64,000 nucleotides of DNA from Paenalcaligenes suwonensis (GCF_011290505.1 NZ_JAANPV010000011.1:53256-117255), one strand, 5' to 3'; positions 46,467 through 55,433 are shown, counted from the first letter of the stretch. Notes: generated by a model not told the origin, from the letters alone. Made by a program: numbers and translations.

Positions 46467-46641
46467 CACCCCATCTGTCCGGTTACCTGAGAGCTTGTTC
46501 CACTGTAGAAGTGGTCCCCTTCGGTGGGCAAATCTATGGTTTGCCTCTCTCCAGATTGTCACGGTTTCAGGATCCTTTTGCCTGAGAGATTCCGGGGCGG
46601 TTGCTCCGTCGGCGCTTCCTAAGAAGTCTCTTTCCTGAACC
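46467..46641 (-). ncRNA. Tandem glycine riboswitch (two gcvT-type aptamers) for dadA
   Basis: Same block order as the cycA riboswitch: GGTTCAGG closes aptamer 1 with CCTGAAACC, then GCGCCGACGGAGCAA, CTCTCAGGCAAAAG, aptamer 2 with GGAGAGAGGC, GCCCACCGAAGGGG and CTCTCAGGTAACCGGACAG. The two riboswitches share most of the conserved core but differ in stem lengths. Ends about 52 nt before the dadA ATG, the normal distance for direct control. Confidence 0.94.
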
Positions 46642-46717
46642 ATTTAGAATGACGGCCTCAAGTTTACGGGCTTTATAGAAAATTACAACTCTAGCAAACC
46701 CGAATAACAATGAATCA

Positions 46718-47167
46718 TTAGGCGGCTATGTCATTATCATTAGGTGGAATATCATCCAGCGGAGGTAATCCAGCGGCTAAACGCAAGCGTTGGCAATCCG
46801 GATTAGGGGTGCCGTGTGCATCGTAAGCGTGGAACTCTCTACATACAGAGGGGCGTTGCTCGTATACACCACAACGAATGGACGGGTCGCCAATTTCACC
46901 TTGCAGACCTATGCAGCGGCCAGAACCTTTTTCAGTTCCTTTCATACAGGCACGTAGTGGGCCTATCTGTGTAGTGAGTTCTATCGGTACCCAGCCGCCT
47001 GTCTCGCCAGTTAACTCTCCGCTATAGAAGGAAATACGGAAATGCTGGCAACACACGCCACAGGCATAACAGGGGTTTTGACGTTCAGGCTTAGATTGCG
47101 ACGTGTCGCTTTGTAGCTTTTGACGCTCTTCTTGGAAATCAAGTAAAGAGTGAGTGAGAGTACTCAT
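46718..47167 (-). CDS. YkgJ-family Cys-cluster protein
   Basis: 149 residues of the YkgJ (CxxCxxxCC) family, thought to bind zinc or an iron-sulfur cluster. The Cys pattern is CYACGVCC near residue 33, then single Cys in RACMKG, GRCIGL, IRCGVYEQRPSVC and NPDC. Cytosolic. Monocistronic with an ATG at 47167. Function unknown in this family. Confidence 0.88.
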   Translation of the reverse strand: MSTLTHSLLDFQEERQKLQSDTSQSKPERQNPCYACGVCCQHFRISFYSGELTGETGGWVPIELTTQIGPLRACMKGTEKGSGRCIGLQGEIGDPSIRCGVYEQRPSVCREFHAYDAHGTPNPDCQRLRLAAGLPPLDDIPPNDNDIAA

Positions 47168-47358
47168 GAATTAGGTCCGTACTTTATGAGTAAAAAAGAG
47201 TCATTACTCTACTTTTTGAAAGTCAGGGACAGGTCTGTGAGTGTCAAAAAATAGCAAAATTAATTTTATAGAAAAGCCAAATTTCCGAAAATATTTTTTT
47301 GCGCGAAGCAGGGGTAAACACGGGCGCTTACTGTGAAATTAGCAACAGAGGGACGAGG

Positions 47359-47616
47359 TTATCGTTTTTGCTTTGGCCAGTACTGGAACTCGTCTGCATG
47401 TACTTCTATGTCTAGGTCTTCAGTTTTCTGCTGCATGTTTGCTTGCACATCGCGGACGGCTTGGTTGTACACGCTGGGAGCAATGTCTTGCAGAAAAAAG
47501 TTCAGCAACGCATTGGCGGTAATATTGCCTATAGGTTCTTCCATGTTTTCATCGAAGTAGCGTTGAAGGGACTGAATGGCTCGGGTCTTGGTGTCGCGGT
47601 CAAGTTCAATAGTCAT
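47359..47616 (-). CDS. DUF2164 family protein
   Basis: 85 residues. ELDRDTKTRAIQSLQRYF, NITANALLNFFLQDIAPSVY and NQAVRDVQ match the small, helical DUF2164 family, whose function is not known. Cytosolic. A 190-bp AT-rich gap separates it from the YkgJ gene; I see no feature in that gap. Confidence 0.85.
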   Translation of the reverse strand: MTIELDRDTKTRAIQSLQRYFDENMEEPIGNITANALLNFFLQDIAPSVYNQAVRDVQANMQQKTEDLDIEVHADEFQYWPKQKR

Positions 47617-47748
47617 GGTGAAAGGTTAAAAGAGGAAGGGCTGTTGGTTAACGTAAACGCTTATCGTGAGTTCCAACAAGGGTATTTGCTATGTGAAAGA
47701 TGATCAAGGTATAAGAAGATACTCGTCATTTCTTAGGAAACACCGGCC

Positions 47749-48591
47749 TTGAATAGATATCTAAAAACCCTTGTGGTGGCGCTCTGTGGCGTTATGTTTT
47801 CAGCTCAAGGTAGTGCTACGAGCAGCGATGAGCAGGCATGGTTATCGGAAGACAATCAGGCATGGACATGGCAGATTACTCCCTATGTGTGGGCGGCTGG
47901 AATGAAAGGCGATATTTCACCTTTTAAGCATGCGCCCACCATGCGCATTAAAAAATCGTTTTCTGATGTGATGAGCGATTTTAGTATGGGCGGTTTTATT
48001 AATGCGTGGGGGCGTTATGATCGTTTCGTTTTCTCGGGCGACATGATGTACATCAGCACACGCAGTACGGATGCCAGTGGGCCGTTATCGGCTTTTCAGT
48101 TGCCAGGGCTAGGGGTGACTATCCCTCCAGGGGCGAGCACACGAGCCAAAGTAAAAAACAAACAGTTCATGGCTACATTGCAGGGGGGCTATAGAGTAGT
48201 TAGCACCCCTGATTTCACCTTGGATGCATTGGCGGGTATTCGTTTCTGGCATATTTCTACCGACGTCAGTGTGACGGCGGGACACCCTGCTATTGGTTGT
48301 GTATCGGCAAGTCAGCGAGAGAGCTTTGGGTGGGTAGACCCATTATTGGGTGCGCGAGCCTTTGTGCCATTAACCGATCATCTGTCGTTGCAAGTGCAGG
48401 CTGATGTGGGCGGCTTTGGAGCGGGCTCCAAAATGACGTGGTCTACGTTGGGGACGGTGAACTATGTGTTTTCTGATAGGTTTTCTGTGTCAGCAGGCTA
48501 TAAGGTCCTAGATGTTGATTACAAACATAGCGGGCATGTTTATGATGTGCGCATGAAAGGGCCTGTGTTGGGGCTTACGTATAGATTCTAA
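47749..48591 (+). CDS. Outer membrane beta-barrel protein
   Basis: 280 residues. A TTG start at 47749 has AGGA 11 nt upstream and gives a sound signal peptide (MNRYLKTLVVALCGVMFSAQG); no in-frame ATG fits better. The mature part alternates amphipathic strands and Gly/aromatic turns and ends in the Phe expected of outer membrane barrels (GPVLGLTYRF). Probably an 8-stranded barrel. Function unknown. Confidence 0.8.
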   Translation: MNRYLKTLVVALCGVMFSAQGSATSSDEQAWLSEDNQAWTWQITPYVWAAGMKGDISPFKHAPTMRIKKSFSDVMSDFSMGGFINAWGRYDRFVFSGDMMYISTRSTDASGPLSAFQLPGLGVTIPPGASTRAKVKNKQFMATLQGGYRVVSTPDFTLDALAGIRFWHISTDVSVTAGHPAIGCVSASQRESFGWVDPLLGARAFVPLTDHLSLQVQADVGGFGAGSKMTWSTLGTVNYVFSDRFSVSAGYKVLDVDYKHSGHVYDVRMKGPVLGLTYRF

Positions 48592-48624
48592 TTTGAGAAG
48601 TAGAAACTGAAATATGAATGCCAA

Positions 48625-48652
48625 TAAAAAACCGCCATTAAGGCGGTTTTTT
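48625..48652. terminator. Bidirectional hairpin terminator
   Basis: AAAAACCGCC / GGCGGTTTTT with loop ATTAA, flanked by A and T runs; serves the barrel gene and the convergent 53-residue gene. Confidence 0.9.
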
Positions 48653-48654
48653 AT

Positions 48655-48816
48655 TTATCTGGACGTTCTTTTAATGTTGCGTACAAAGTTTCTGCGTATT
48701 TCTGTTAGCTGCTGTTCTTGAATCTGTTTTTGTTCTGGTGAACGCTTGTCGGTATTCAATAATGCGGCTGCAGGCAGAGAAGAGCTAATGCCCTGATTCA
48801 ATTTTTGGTAAATCAT
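48655..48816 (-). CDS. 53-residue basic, Gln-rich protein
   Basis: Begins MIYQKLNQGISSSL and ends RRNFVRNIKRTSR; rich in Gln in the middle and in Arg/Lys at the C-terminus, no hydrophobic helix. GGAG lies 6 nt upstream of the ATG at 48816, and a strong terminator sits just after the stop, supporting a real transcript. Family unknown. Confidence 0.55.
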   Translation of the reverse strand: MIYQKLNQGISSSLPAAALLNTDKRSPEQKQIQEQQLTEIRRNFVRNIKRTSR

Positions 48817-49219
48817 GATGATCTCCAACGCTTATTTTATTTTATTATTTGGCACTATTATTTGTATGGATTAACTAAAGTGCACGCTGAAAAAATGAAT
48901 GCGTTTTTTAAAGTTATAGGCGAGTAAATTACCGGCCTTTTTATGATTGTTGTAAGAATATGATCTAACCTAACTACTATGAGGCTTGGCAGCTTTACTG
49001 TATAGAGTAAGTTTGTAACTATTTAGTAGTTAGTCAGCACAATGAAGCTTATCCTGTAAATAGAGATAAATCATTGTGATAAAGCAAAAAAATCGTACCT
49101 AATACCGTAAGAAAGTATGCGGTACTACCAGTTTTCAGTGATGGCAAGAGGACATTTGCTTACGTATCATAGCGATATGCGTAACAAAACCCATTATTTC
49201 TGTTGATCTGAGAATAGCA
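48817..49219. promoter_or_regulatory. AT-rich gene-free region with copy of the autotransporter-promoter element
   Basis: About 400 bp without a supported gene. TACCAGTTTTCAGTGATGG at 49126-49144 is identical to the right arm of the inverted repeat at 3229-3247. No other structure is supported. Confidence 0.4.
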
Positions 49220-49573
49220 ATGAATAGTTTTCACAGAGTTCTGTGTGATGCAAAGCATGCGCTGTGGCACGTATTGAGCGAGTGTTCCCAAGGCGGGAAA
49301 CATATGGCTGGCTCACATTACATCATTTTGCTGGTTTTGTTACTGCTGTTGGGAGCAAGTAGCCCATGGCGCAGTATACTGTTTGGTCACGAAACCGGCA
49401 TTCATCATAACAGAAGTAGTCTTAAGGCGTTGAGTAACATGAGTAACGCCATGAGAATTGCCCAGAAATACGGGGCGATTAGCGATTCGCCGTTGCTGAA
49501 AATGGAGTGGAAAAATAATAAACCTGTATTCCAAATTCACTCTACAACAAGGATTACAGGTATTAGAGGGTAG
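49220..49573 (+). CDS. Hypothetical single-helix membrane protein
   Basis: 117 residues with one hydrophobic helix (HYIILLVLLLLLGAS, about 34-48) and a polar C-terminal part. No family recognised. The ATG at 49220 has only a weak GAGAA upstream; a later ATG (MAGSHYI) could be the true start and would make the helix N-terminal. Lies downstream of the repeated 19-bp element. Confidence 0.5.
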   Translation: MNSFHRVLCDAKHALWHVLSECSQGGKHMAGSHYIILLVLLLLLGASSPWRSILFGHETGIHHNRSSLKALSNMSNAMRIAQKYGAISDSPLLKMEWKNNKPVFQIHSTTRITGIRG

Positions 49574-49714
49574 ATTGGCGATTTAGTTCCATTACTTGTG
49601 ACAAAAATAGCCCAGTACACTGTGGTTTACGATGAAACAGTGCGCAAGGCTCCCATAGCTACTACAGTGACGCTTGATCAGGCAGTTTTGAGCACCGCGT
49701 AGTACGTTATCTGT

Positions 49715-49843
49715 ATGGCGATAATGTGGATTTCGTATGGGCCGTTCTTTCTGATTGTGCTGGGTTATGCATTTTTGTTTACAGGCTTGTTGGCCGCCAT
49801 TGCCGCTTTGTACTTATGGTATGGAGCAGGGAAGTCTCGATGA
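49715..49843 (+). CDS. 42-residue membrane peptide coupled to the DUF488 gene
   Basis: MAIMWISYGPFFL start, one long hydrophobic helix (about 10-36), ending LWYGAGKSR. Its stop overlaps the next start as ATGA, typical of translational coupling. No strong Shine-Dalgarno; a second ATG three codons in is an alternative. Function unknown. Confidence 0.5.
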   Translation: MAIMWISYGPFFLIVLGYAFLFTGLLAAIAALYLWYGAGKSR

Positions 49844-50214
49844 CCGGAAAAATCTTTGTGGATCGCATTCAGCATGCTGTACATGAACCTACAGTAGAAC
49901 AACCTCGTGTACTAACGGATAGGTTGTGGCCCCGAGGCTTGCGCAAAGACGCGCTGGGAGACATACAGTGGTACAACAAAGCTAGCCCTAGCACCGAGCT
50001 GCGCAAGGCTTTTCATGCGGGTACGCTAGATGTGCCCACCTTCCAAGTCGCGTACAAAAAGCAGTTGTTAGACGATATCGCTTGTTTGGCCCCCTTGTTG
50101 GCGTTACTAAATAAGGGGGATGTAACACTGTTAACGGCAACCAAAGACGCCAATACATCGTATCTAAGCGTGCTGAAAACCGTGTTGCTGGAACAGGTAG
50201 CCAGCCAGACCTAA
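49840..50214 (+). CDS. DUF488 family protein
   Basis: 124 residues from the ATG at 49840 with GGGAAG upstream. RVLTDRLWPRGLRKD, WYNKASPSTELRKAFH and VTLLTATKDANTSY are the conserved segments of DUF488. Cytosolic, function unknown. A longer frame starting at 49726 overlaps the membrane-peptide gene out of frame and is rejected. Confidence 0.88.
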   Translation: MTGKIFVDRIQHAVHEPTVEQPRVLTDRLWPRGLRKDALGDIQWYNKASPSTELRKAFHAGTLDVPTFQVAYKKQLLDDIACLAPLLALLNKGDVTLLTATKDANTSYLSVLKTVLLEQVASQT

Positions 50215-50367
50215 AAGACAGTAATTCGTGTTTAGGGCAACGACTACTGCGCGAAATGACAGGAATTAACAAATAGTCGCATACTCGTTTCCTACTGCAA
50301 CAATGCTTGAGGTACGATTTTAGCTGCCGGAAATGCTGGCTGATAACCATAAACTCAGGAGAAAAGA

Positions 50368-50832
50368 ATGCGTCAGTTTTTAGGGGTAAAACTGTTGGCA
50401 GCCGCTGCGCTAGGTATGGCGTTGTCTGCTCCCGTTTCTGCAGACATTATGGGCAGTTTGAAAAGCCAAGCTACCGAAAGTCTGGGTGGTGGTAGTGCCG
50501 GTGGCGCTGCTGGGTTAGGTAATTTGGGGGCATCTCTGGGGTTGCCTAGCATCGGGGCAGGTGCGGCCAGTAATGTGGCAGGTATTTTGGAATACTGCCT
50601 GAAAAACAAATATTTGAAAGCGGCTAATGCTGACAATATTAAAGGTCAGTTGATGGGTAAACTGGGTATGGATAGCCCTGCTAAGCAGCAGCAAGATGCG
50701 GGTTACCAGCAAGGCTTGACGGGGATGTTGTCAGGCAGTGATGGTTCTTCTTTCGACATCAGTAAAGTCAAAGACGACATCAAAGAAAAAGCATGCGATT
50801 ACGTGTTGGATAACGCGTCTTCACTGCTGTAA
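50368..50832 (+). CDS. DUF2501 (YjjA-like) secreted protein
   Basis: 154 residues. A signal peptide (FLGVKLLAAAALGMALSAPVSA) is followed by a Gly/Ser/Ala-rich stretch and a domain with two Cys (EYCLKNKYLKAAN, KEKACDYVLDNASSLL) as in YjjA/DUF2501. Periplasmic. GGAG precedes the ATG, and a terminator follows. Function unknown. Confidence 0.87.
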   Translation: MRQFLGVKLLAAAALGMALSAPVSADIMGSLKSQATESLGGGSAGGAAGLGNLGASLGLPSIGAGAASNVAGILEYCLKNKYLKAANADNIKGQLMGKLGMDSPAKQQQDAGYQQGLTGMLSGSDGSSFDISKVKDDIKEKACDYVLDNASSLL

Positions 50833-50848
50833 TTTGTACTGCATATAT

Positions 50849-50883
50849 AAAAGCCGCATACCAGTTGGTTGCGGCTTTTTTTA
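50849..50883 (+). terminator. Rho-independent terminator
   Basis: AAAAGCCGCA / TGCGGCTTTT with T7 after the stem, downstream of the DUF2501 gene. Confidence 0.9.
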
Positions 50884-51001
50884 TGAGGGCTGCTAACTCT
50901 TCCAAGTTGTTCTCGCATGCTTTAGCGAACCATTGTCGGGCGGCATGACAAACTTGAGCCTGTTTTATAATGACGAGGGATCACAGCAGTAGGGGAGCAC
51001 A

Positions 51002-51979
51002 GTGCAAGAAATTGGCGTGGTGATGTATGCAGGAGCACAGCAAGCTGCTATCTTGGGTTTGACCGATTTATTTGCGGTAGCGAATCGGGTTGCGGAGGCT
51101 CATTCCGAAAGTACTATACCGGCGATTAAGGTAACGCATTGGCAGCAAGATGATGCTGATTCTGCTCCGTATAAGGTGTTTGATAGTTATACTCCTGCCG
51201 CCTCTACTGGCTTGGCCGCGTTGATTTTACCGCCAGCCTTAGGTGAGCCATTAGGCGCAGATGATATGCCAGCGCTACAGGTATGGTTACGCAAGCAACA
51301 TGCAGCCGGTGTGGTGTTGACCTCCGTTTGCGCGGGTGCTTTTGCGTTGGCCGCTACGGGTTTGGTGAAACAGCGGCGCATGACAACGCATTGGTCCCAT
51401 GCCGAGCTATTGCATCAACGTTTTCCCGATGTGATTGTCGATGCTGATCAACTGATCATCGACGACGGGGACATCATTACGGCGGGTGGCCTAATGGCAT
51501 GGACAGACCTAGGTCTACGGTTAGTAGATAGGTTGTTAGGGTCATCAGTCATGATCGCAACGGCACGTATTTTATTGGTAGACCCCGCAGGTAGAGAACA
51601 ACGTTTTTACAGTGTGTTTTCACCGTGCCTGACGCATGGTGATGCCGCTGTGCTAAAGGTGCAGCACTGGCTGCAAGCCACACAGGCTAAAGAGACTGCG
51701 TTAGCGATCTTGGCCGCAGAGGCAGGTTTAGAAGAGCGCACCTTTTTGCGGCGCTTTCAGAAAGCGACTGGAATGACTACTACAGAATATTGCCAGCGTT
51801 TGCGAGTAGGGCGTGCTAGGGAACTATTGCAGTTTGGTAATGCCTCTATTGATCGAATTGCGTGGGAAGTGGGCTATAGCGATCCTAGTGCATTTCGTAA
51901 GGTATTTACGCGTATTGTGGGGTTGGCACCTAGTGACTATAGACGTCGTTTCAATGCAAAAGCATCGCCTGCAGCGTAA
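51002..51979 (+). CDS. GlxA-type transcriptional regulator (DJ-1/PfpI plus AraC HTH)
   Basis: 325 residues from a GTG at 51002 with GGGGAG 4 nt upstream. The N-terminal DJ-1/PfpI-like domain keeps the nucleophile-elbow Cys (LTSVCAGAFALAATG). The C-terminal AraC module has two HTH units (AAEAGLEERTFLRRFQKATG, IAWEVGYSDPSAFRKVF). Located 140 bp upstream of two isochorismatase-fold hydrolase genes, a common pairing, so it probably regulates them. Effector unknown. Confidence 0.9.
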   Translation: MQEIGVVMYAGAQQAAILGLTDLFAVANRVAEAHSESTIPAIKVTHWQQDDADSAPYKVFDSYTPAASTGLAALILPPALGEPLGADDMPALQVWLRKQHAAGVVLTSVCAGAFALAATGLVKQRRMTTHWSHAELLHQRFPDVIVDADQLIIDDGDIITAGGLMAWTDLGLRLVDRLLGSSVMIATARILLVDPAGREQRFYSVFSPCLTHGDAAVLKVQHWLQATQAKETALAILAAEAGLEERTFLRRFQKATGMTTTEYCQRLRVGRARELLQFGNASIDRIAWEVGYSDPSAFRKVFTRIVGLAPSDYRRRFNAKASPAA

Positions 51980-52119
51980 GTAATAGGGTGTAGCATCGTA
52001 TGAAGGTGGTTTAGGTGTGTCGTTATTGACATCTATATTGTCAATATCGCCACTTCGCAAGGCAGGCGTTTTTAGTGATCATAGTGTTTCAGATTCACTG
52101 ACATGCGGAGAATGAAACC

Positions 52120-52671
52120 ATGGCAAAACGCGGTGTGATCGTTGTTGATCTACAAAATGAATACCTGCCTACAGGCAAACTACCTTTATCGGGCATCGAA
52201 GCAGCGGCAGCAAATGCAGCACGTGTGATAGCAGATGCTAGAGAAAAAGGGATTCCTATTTTTCATATACGCCACGAGGCAACTAGTCAGACAGCGCCTA
52301 TTTTTGTGCCCGCTTCTACGGGGGCCGAAATCCAAGCCGCTGTTGCCCCCATCGCAGGCGAGCCAGTTATTGTTAAGCACTACATTAATGCTTTCCGAGA
52401 AACAGACCTTAAACAGCAACTGGATGCGGCGGGAGTGCAGACGCTAACCGTAGTGGGGGCGATGAGCCATATGTGTGTGGATGCTGTGGTGCGGGCTGCC
52501 GTTGATATGGGCTACCCGGTCACAGTCCTGCATGATGCGTGCGCTACGCTAGAGCTACGCTTTGGAGAGGTCACTGTACCGGCCGAGCACGTGCATGCCG
52601 CCTTAATGGCTGCGTTTGTATTTGGATATGGCACAGTAACGTCTACCGAGGCCTATTTAGCAGTCGCTTGA
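52120..52671 (+). CDS. Cysteine hydrolase, isochorismatase family
   Basis: 183 residues. Triad Asp10 (IVVDLQNEY), Lys in VKHYINAFRETDL and Cys in MSHMCVDAVVRAA. Family members hydrolyse isochorismate, nicotinamide, N-carbamoyl compounds or similar amides. Cytosolic. GGAG precedes the ATG. Between the GlxA regulator and a second, diverged isochorismatase-fold gene. Substrate unknown. Confidence 0.9.
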   Translation: MAKRGVIVVDLQNEYLPTGKLPLSGIEAAAANAARVIADAREKGIPIFHIRHEATSQTAPIFVPASTGAEIQAAVAPIAGEPVIVKHYINAFRETDLKQQLDAAGVQTLTVVGAMSHMCVDAVVRAAVDMGYPVTVLHDACATLELRFGEVTVPAEHVHAALMAAFVFGYGTVTSTEAYLAVA

Positions 52672-52888
52672 ACGCTGTTGTCGCAGGTTGGTAGGATCAG
52701 ATGTAGTCATTAGTGCAGAGCTCATCGTTCTAAAAACAGGACGATGATGCTCAAAATGAACGACTAGTGCAGCAATGCAGCGGCTTTTACTATAAGTACA
52801 TGGCGCTTTTACTTCAGAGCACGCATCAATGGATAGCAAGTGTTTGGGTAAAGGTTCTATTTCCCCCGCTAAACTTGAGGAGTTACTC

Positions 52889-53509
52889 ATGAGCAAACCT
52901 TATGTACGCTTAGATAAAGATAACGCTGCTGTATTGCTGGTAGACCATCAGGCAGGCTTACTGTCCTTGGTGCGTGATATTGATCCTGATAAGTTCAAAA
53001 ATAACGTACTGGCGTTGGGCGACTTGGCGAAGTACTTCAACTTGCCTACCATTTTGACCACCAGCTTTGAACAAGGCCCAAATGGCCCGTTAGTACCTGA
53101 GCTAAAGGCTCAATTTCCTGATGCGCCTTATATTGCGCGCCCTGGTCAAATTAACGCATGGGATAACCAAGAGTTTGTGGATGCGGTTAAGGCCACGGGT
53201 AAGAAACAGCTGATTATTGCTGGTGTAGTGACCGAGGTATGTGTGGCATTTCCCGCTTTGTCGGCCATAGAGGCTGGTTTTGAGGTGTTTGTGGTGACCG
53301 ATGCGTCGGGTACATTTAATCAACTCACGCGTGACTCAGCATTAGACCGTATGTCGCAGGCTGGTGCGCAGTTGATGACGTGGTTTGGGGTAGCATGTGA
53401 GTTACACCGCGATTGGCGTAATGATGTGGAAGGCTTGGGGCAATTGTTCTCCAACCATATCCCTGATTATCGCAATCTGATGACTAGCTACAGTACATTT
53501 GCTAAGTAA
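52889..53509 (+). CDS. Hydrolase of isochorismatase superfamily (YcaC-like)
   Basis: 206 residues from the ATG at 52889, fixed by GAGGAG 6 nt upstream; a frame beginning at 52829 overshoots. VLLVDHQAGLLSLVRDI, GQINAWDNQEF and VTEVCVAFPALSAIEAGFEVF fit YcaC-like proteins with the catalytic Cys. Weakly related to the upstream hydrolase at 52120. Role unknown. Confidence 0.9.
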   Translation: MSKPYVRLDKDNAAVLLVDHQAGLLSLVRDIDPDKFKNNVLALGDLAKYFNLPTILTTSFEQGPNGPLVPELKAQFPDAPYIARPGQINAWDNQEFVDAVKATGKKQLIIAGVVTEVCVAFPALSAIEAGFEVFVVTDASGTFNQLTRDSALDRMSQAGAQLMTWFGVACELHRDWRNDVEGLGQLFSNHIPDYRNLMTSYSTFAK

Positions 53510-53661
53510 GTTGCTGGAATAGCGCTATAAATAGGGCTGCACTGGTATGGTAGGTGTTGCCCTATTTAGCGTAGTGATGCGGCGATGAGTGATGCCCTGA
53601 CTTCTAATGTTGTATTGCTATGCCATGCCCTCAATCTCTACAAACATACAGGTAGGATTCT

Positions 53662-54039
53662 ATGCAAGCGTTGAAAGGAATAATGTGGTTGATGTTGCTG
53701 CAACTGGCTGGCGAGGCGTTGGCACATGTGTTGCAGCTACCGTTTCCTGGCCCCGTGGTAGGTATGCTATTGCTGGTCTTTGCGTTGTACTTTCCACTGG
53801 TGCGAGAGCCAGTCAACGTCGCGGCGAGCTTTTTGCTTTCCCATTTGTCGCTATTGTTTGTGCCTGTGGGGGTAGGGGTCATCACCCATTTAGGACTAAT
53901 TCGAGATCATGGGCTCAAATTGGGATTGGTGATTTTGGTGTCAACCTGGGCGGGAATGGTCGTCACAGTGCTATTGGTGCGTGGCTTGATTAAAAATCAA
54001 TACGAATCCACAACCGAGGAGCTAAACCGCGATGCCTAA
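53662..54039 (+). CDS. CidA/LrgA family membrane protein
   Basis: 125 residues, four hydrophobic helices. QLAGEALAHVLQLPFPGPVVGMLLL and SLLFVPVGVGVITHL are the CidA/LrgA signature. Holin-like proteins of this family, with a CidB/LrgB partner, influence murein hydrolase activity or pyruvate/acetate transport in other bacteria. Overlaps the partner gene by 8 nt. Confidence 0.9.
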   Translation: MQALKGIMWLMLLQLAGEALAHVLQLPFPGPVVGMLLLVFALYFPLVREPVNVAASFLLSHLSLLFVPVGVGVITHLGLIRDHGLKLGLVILVSTWAGMVVTVLLVRGLIKNQYESTTEELNRDA

Positions 54040-54757
54040 TTTTGTTGAGCTTTGGGTCTATCTCTCGTCTGAACCTTTGTTCGGTTTAACCTCTACCATC
54101 ACGGTGTACATACTGGCGCACAGTGTGTATGTACGATTAGGGCAGGCGCCTTTGGCGAACCCTGTCTTGTGGTCCGTCATTGTGTTGGGGGCTGGTTTGA
54201 TGATTACCCGCGTTCCCTATCCCACCTACTTTGCAGGCGCTCAATTTATACACTTTTTGTTAGGGCCTGCTGTGGTGGCTTTGGGCTTCCCGTTGTGGGA
54301 ACGCAGAGACGAATTACGCCGTGGCTGGGGACGCTATGTCGTGGCCGCTTTAGCTGGTGGCGCAACCGCCGCAATCGTAGCTGTGGTGCTGGGTTGGGCA
54401 TTGGGCTTACCGGATGATGTCTTGCGTTCCTTAGCACCTAAGTCGGTGACAGCACCCGTAGCGATGGGTATAGCCGAGAAAATAGGGGGCGTGCCCGCGT
54501 TAGCTGCTGTTTTTGCGGTGTTAACCGGCTTGGTAGGCGCATTGTCGGGTAGTTTCTTGTTCCGACTGTTGGGCATAGGCACTAAGGATGCCGATTGGGT
54601 GGCGCGTGGTTTTAGTTTGGGTACGGCCTCACACGGTATTGGTGCGGCTCGTGCTTTGCAGGTAAATGCGGATGCTGGGGCGTTTGCTGGGCTGGCATTA
54701 AGCCTGCAAGTGTTGCTGGCGGCGTTATTGATGCCCTTGATTGCACAGTGGTTCTAA
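54032..54757 (+). CDS. LrgB/CidB family membrane protein
   Basis: 241 residues with six to seven helices. FLLGPAVVALGFPLWERR, LAPKSVTAPVAMGIAEKIGG and GTASHGIGAARALQ are characteristic of LrgB. Translationally coupled to the CidA/LrgA gene. Probably an inner membrane complex; the exact transported substrate is unresolved. Confidence 0.92.
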   Translation: MPNFVELWVYLSSEPLFGLTSTITVYILAHSVYVRLGQAPLANPVLWSVIVLGAGLMITRVPYPTYFAGAQFIHFLLGPAVVALGFPLWERRDELRRGWGRYVVAALAGGATAAIVAVVLGWALGLPDDVLRSLAPKSVTAPVAMGIAEKIGGVPALAAVFAVLTGLVGALSGSFLFRLLGIGTKDADWVARGFSLGTASHGIGAARALQVNADAGAFAGLALSLQVLLAALLMPLIAQWF

Positions 54758-54784
54758 GCAAGCAGTGTTGGCTACTTTAGGTAT

Positions 54785-55378
54785 CTAGGTTAATACCCAA
54801 TATAGCCTGTAAATCCAAAAGATTTTGTAGAGTAGAGCAGCCGTGACAAAGGCTATTTGATAAGTTTGGTTGCGCACGACGAGAGCAATCAGAGCAAGAG
54901 CAATAAAGGTAACTTGTTGTATTGGGTACTCAACTCCTAGGCTTTCAAAATGCTCTGTTCCCTTCATTGCTGTATCTATCAGGTCGATAACAGCCAACAT
55001 GGCAAACATCGTGTAAAACGTTCTACGCCGCGATTGAAAATAATCTTTGTAGCCCTTGTAATCAGTCATGCTGGAAGGAAATAGCATGGATGCAATAAAT
55101 ACAAAGAAACAGGCATAAGAGATTAAGAACAAATATAATCCAAAGGACCAAACACGAATTTTAGTGAGTCCAAACTCATACCACCAAAAATGGATAATTG
55201 CTAAAAAAACAAAGAGCACCCATCCTAAGTGCACAACATAGATTTTCTTACGTTCAGGGTGCTGTAAAAACTCAGACACACCGACTACAAGGCGTGCAAC
55301 GCTAATCCCCATAATCATGCCGATAATAATTCGGATATGTGGAAAGTGTTCCTGATTGACTAGCGTTAACTCAAACAT
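54785..55378 (-). CDS. Hypothetical multi-helix membrane protein
   Basis: 197 residues from the ATG at 55378; AGAGG lies 5 nt upstream, while the in-frame GTG at 55384 is too close to it. About six hydrophobic helices (for example IIIGMIMGISVARLVVGV, FLAIIHFWWYEFG). No family recognised. Monocistronic, convergent with the lrgB gene. Lower G+C than its neighbours, which may indicate transfer. Confidence 0.7.
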   Translation of the reverse strand: MFELTLVNQEHFPHIRIIIGMIMGISVARLVVGVSEFLQHPERKKIYVVHLGWVLFVFLAIIHFWWYEFGLTKIRVWSFGLYLFLISYACFFVFIASMLFPSSMTDYKGYKDYFQSRRRTFYTMFAMLAVIDLIDTAMKGTEHFESLGVEYPIQQVTFIALALIALVVRNQTYQIAFVTAALLYKIFWIYRLYWVLT

Positions 55379-55433
55379 CTCCACCTCTGCCTTTTTTGGT
55401 CATTTTTCGGAAACTATAGCAGACTAATTAATA

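Noticed and set aside
49726..50214. Long 162-residue start for the DUF488 protein
   Set aside because: The extra N-terminal part is an out-of-frame reading of the 42-residue membrane peptide gene; the ATG at 49840 has a better ribosome site and matches the family start.
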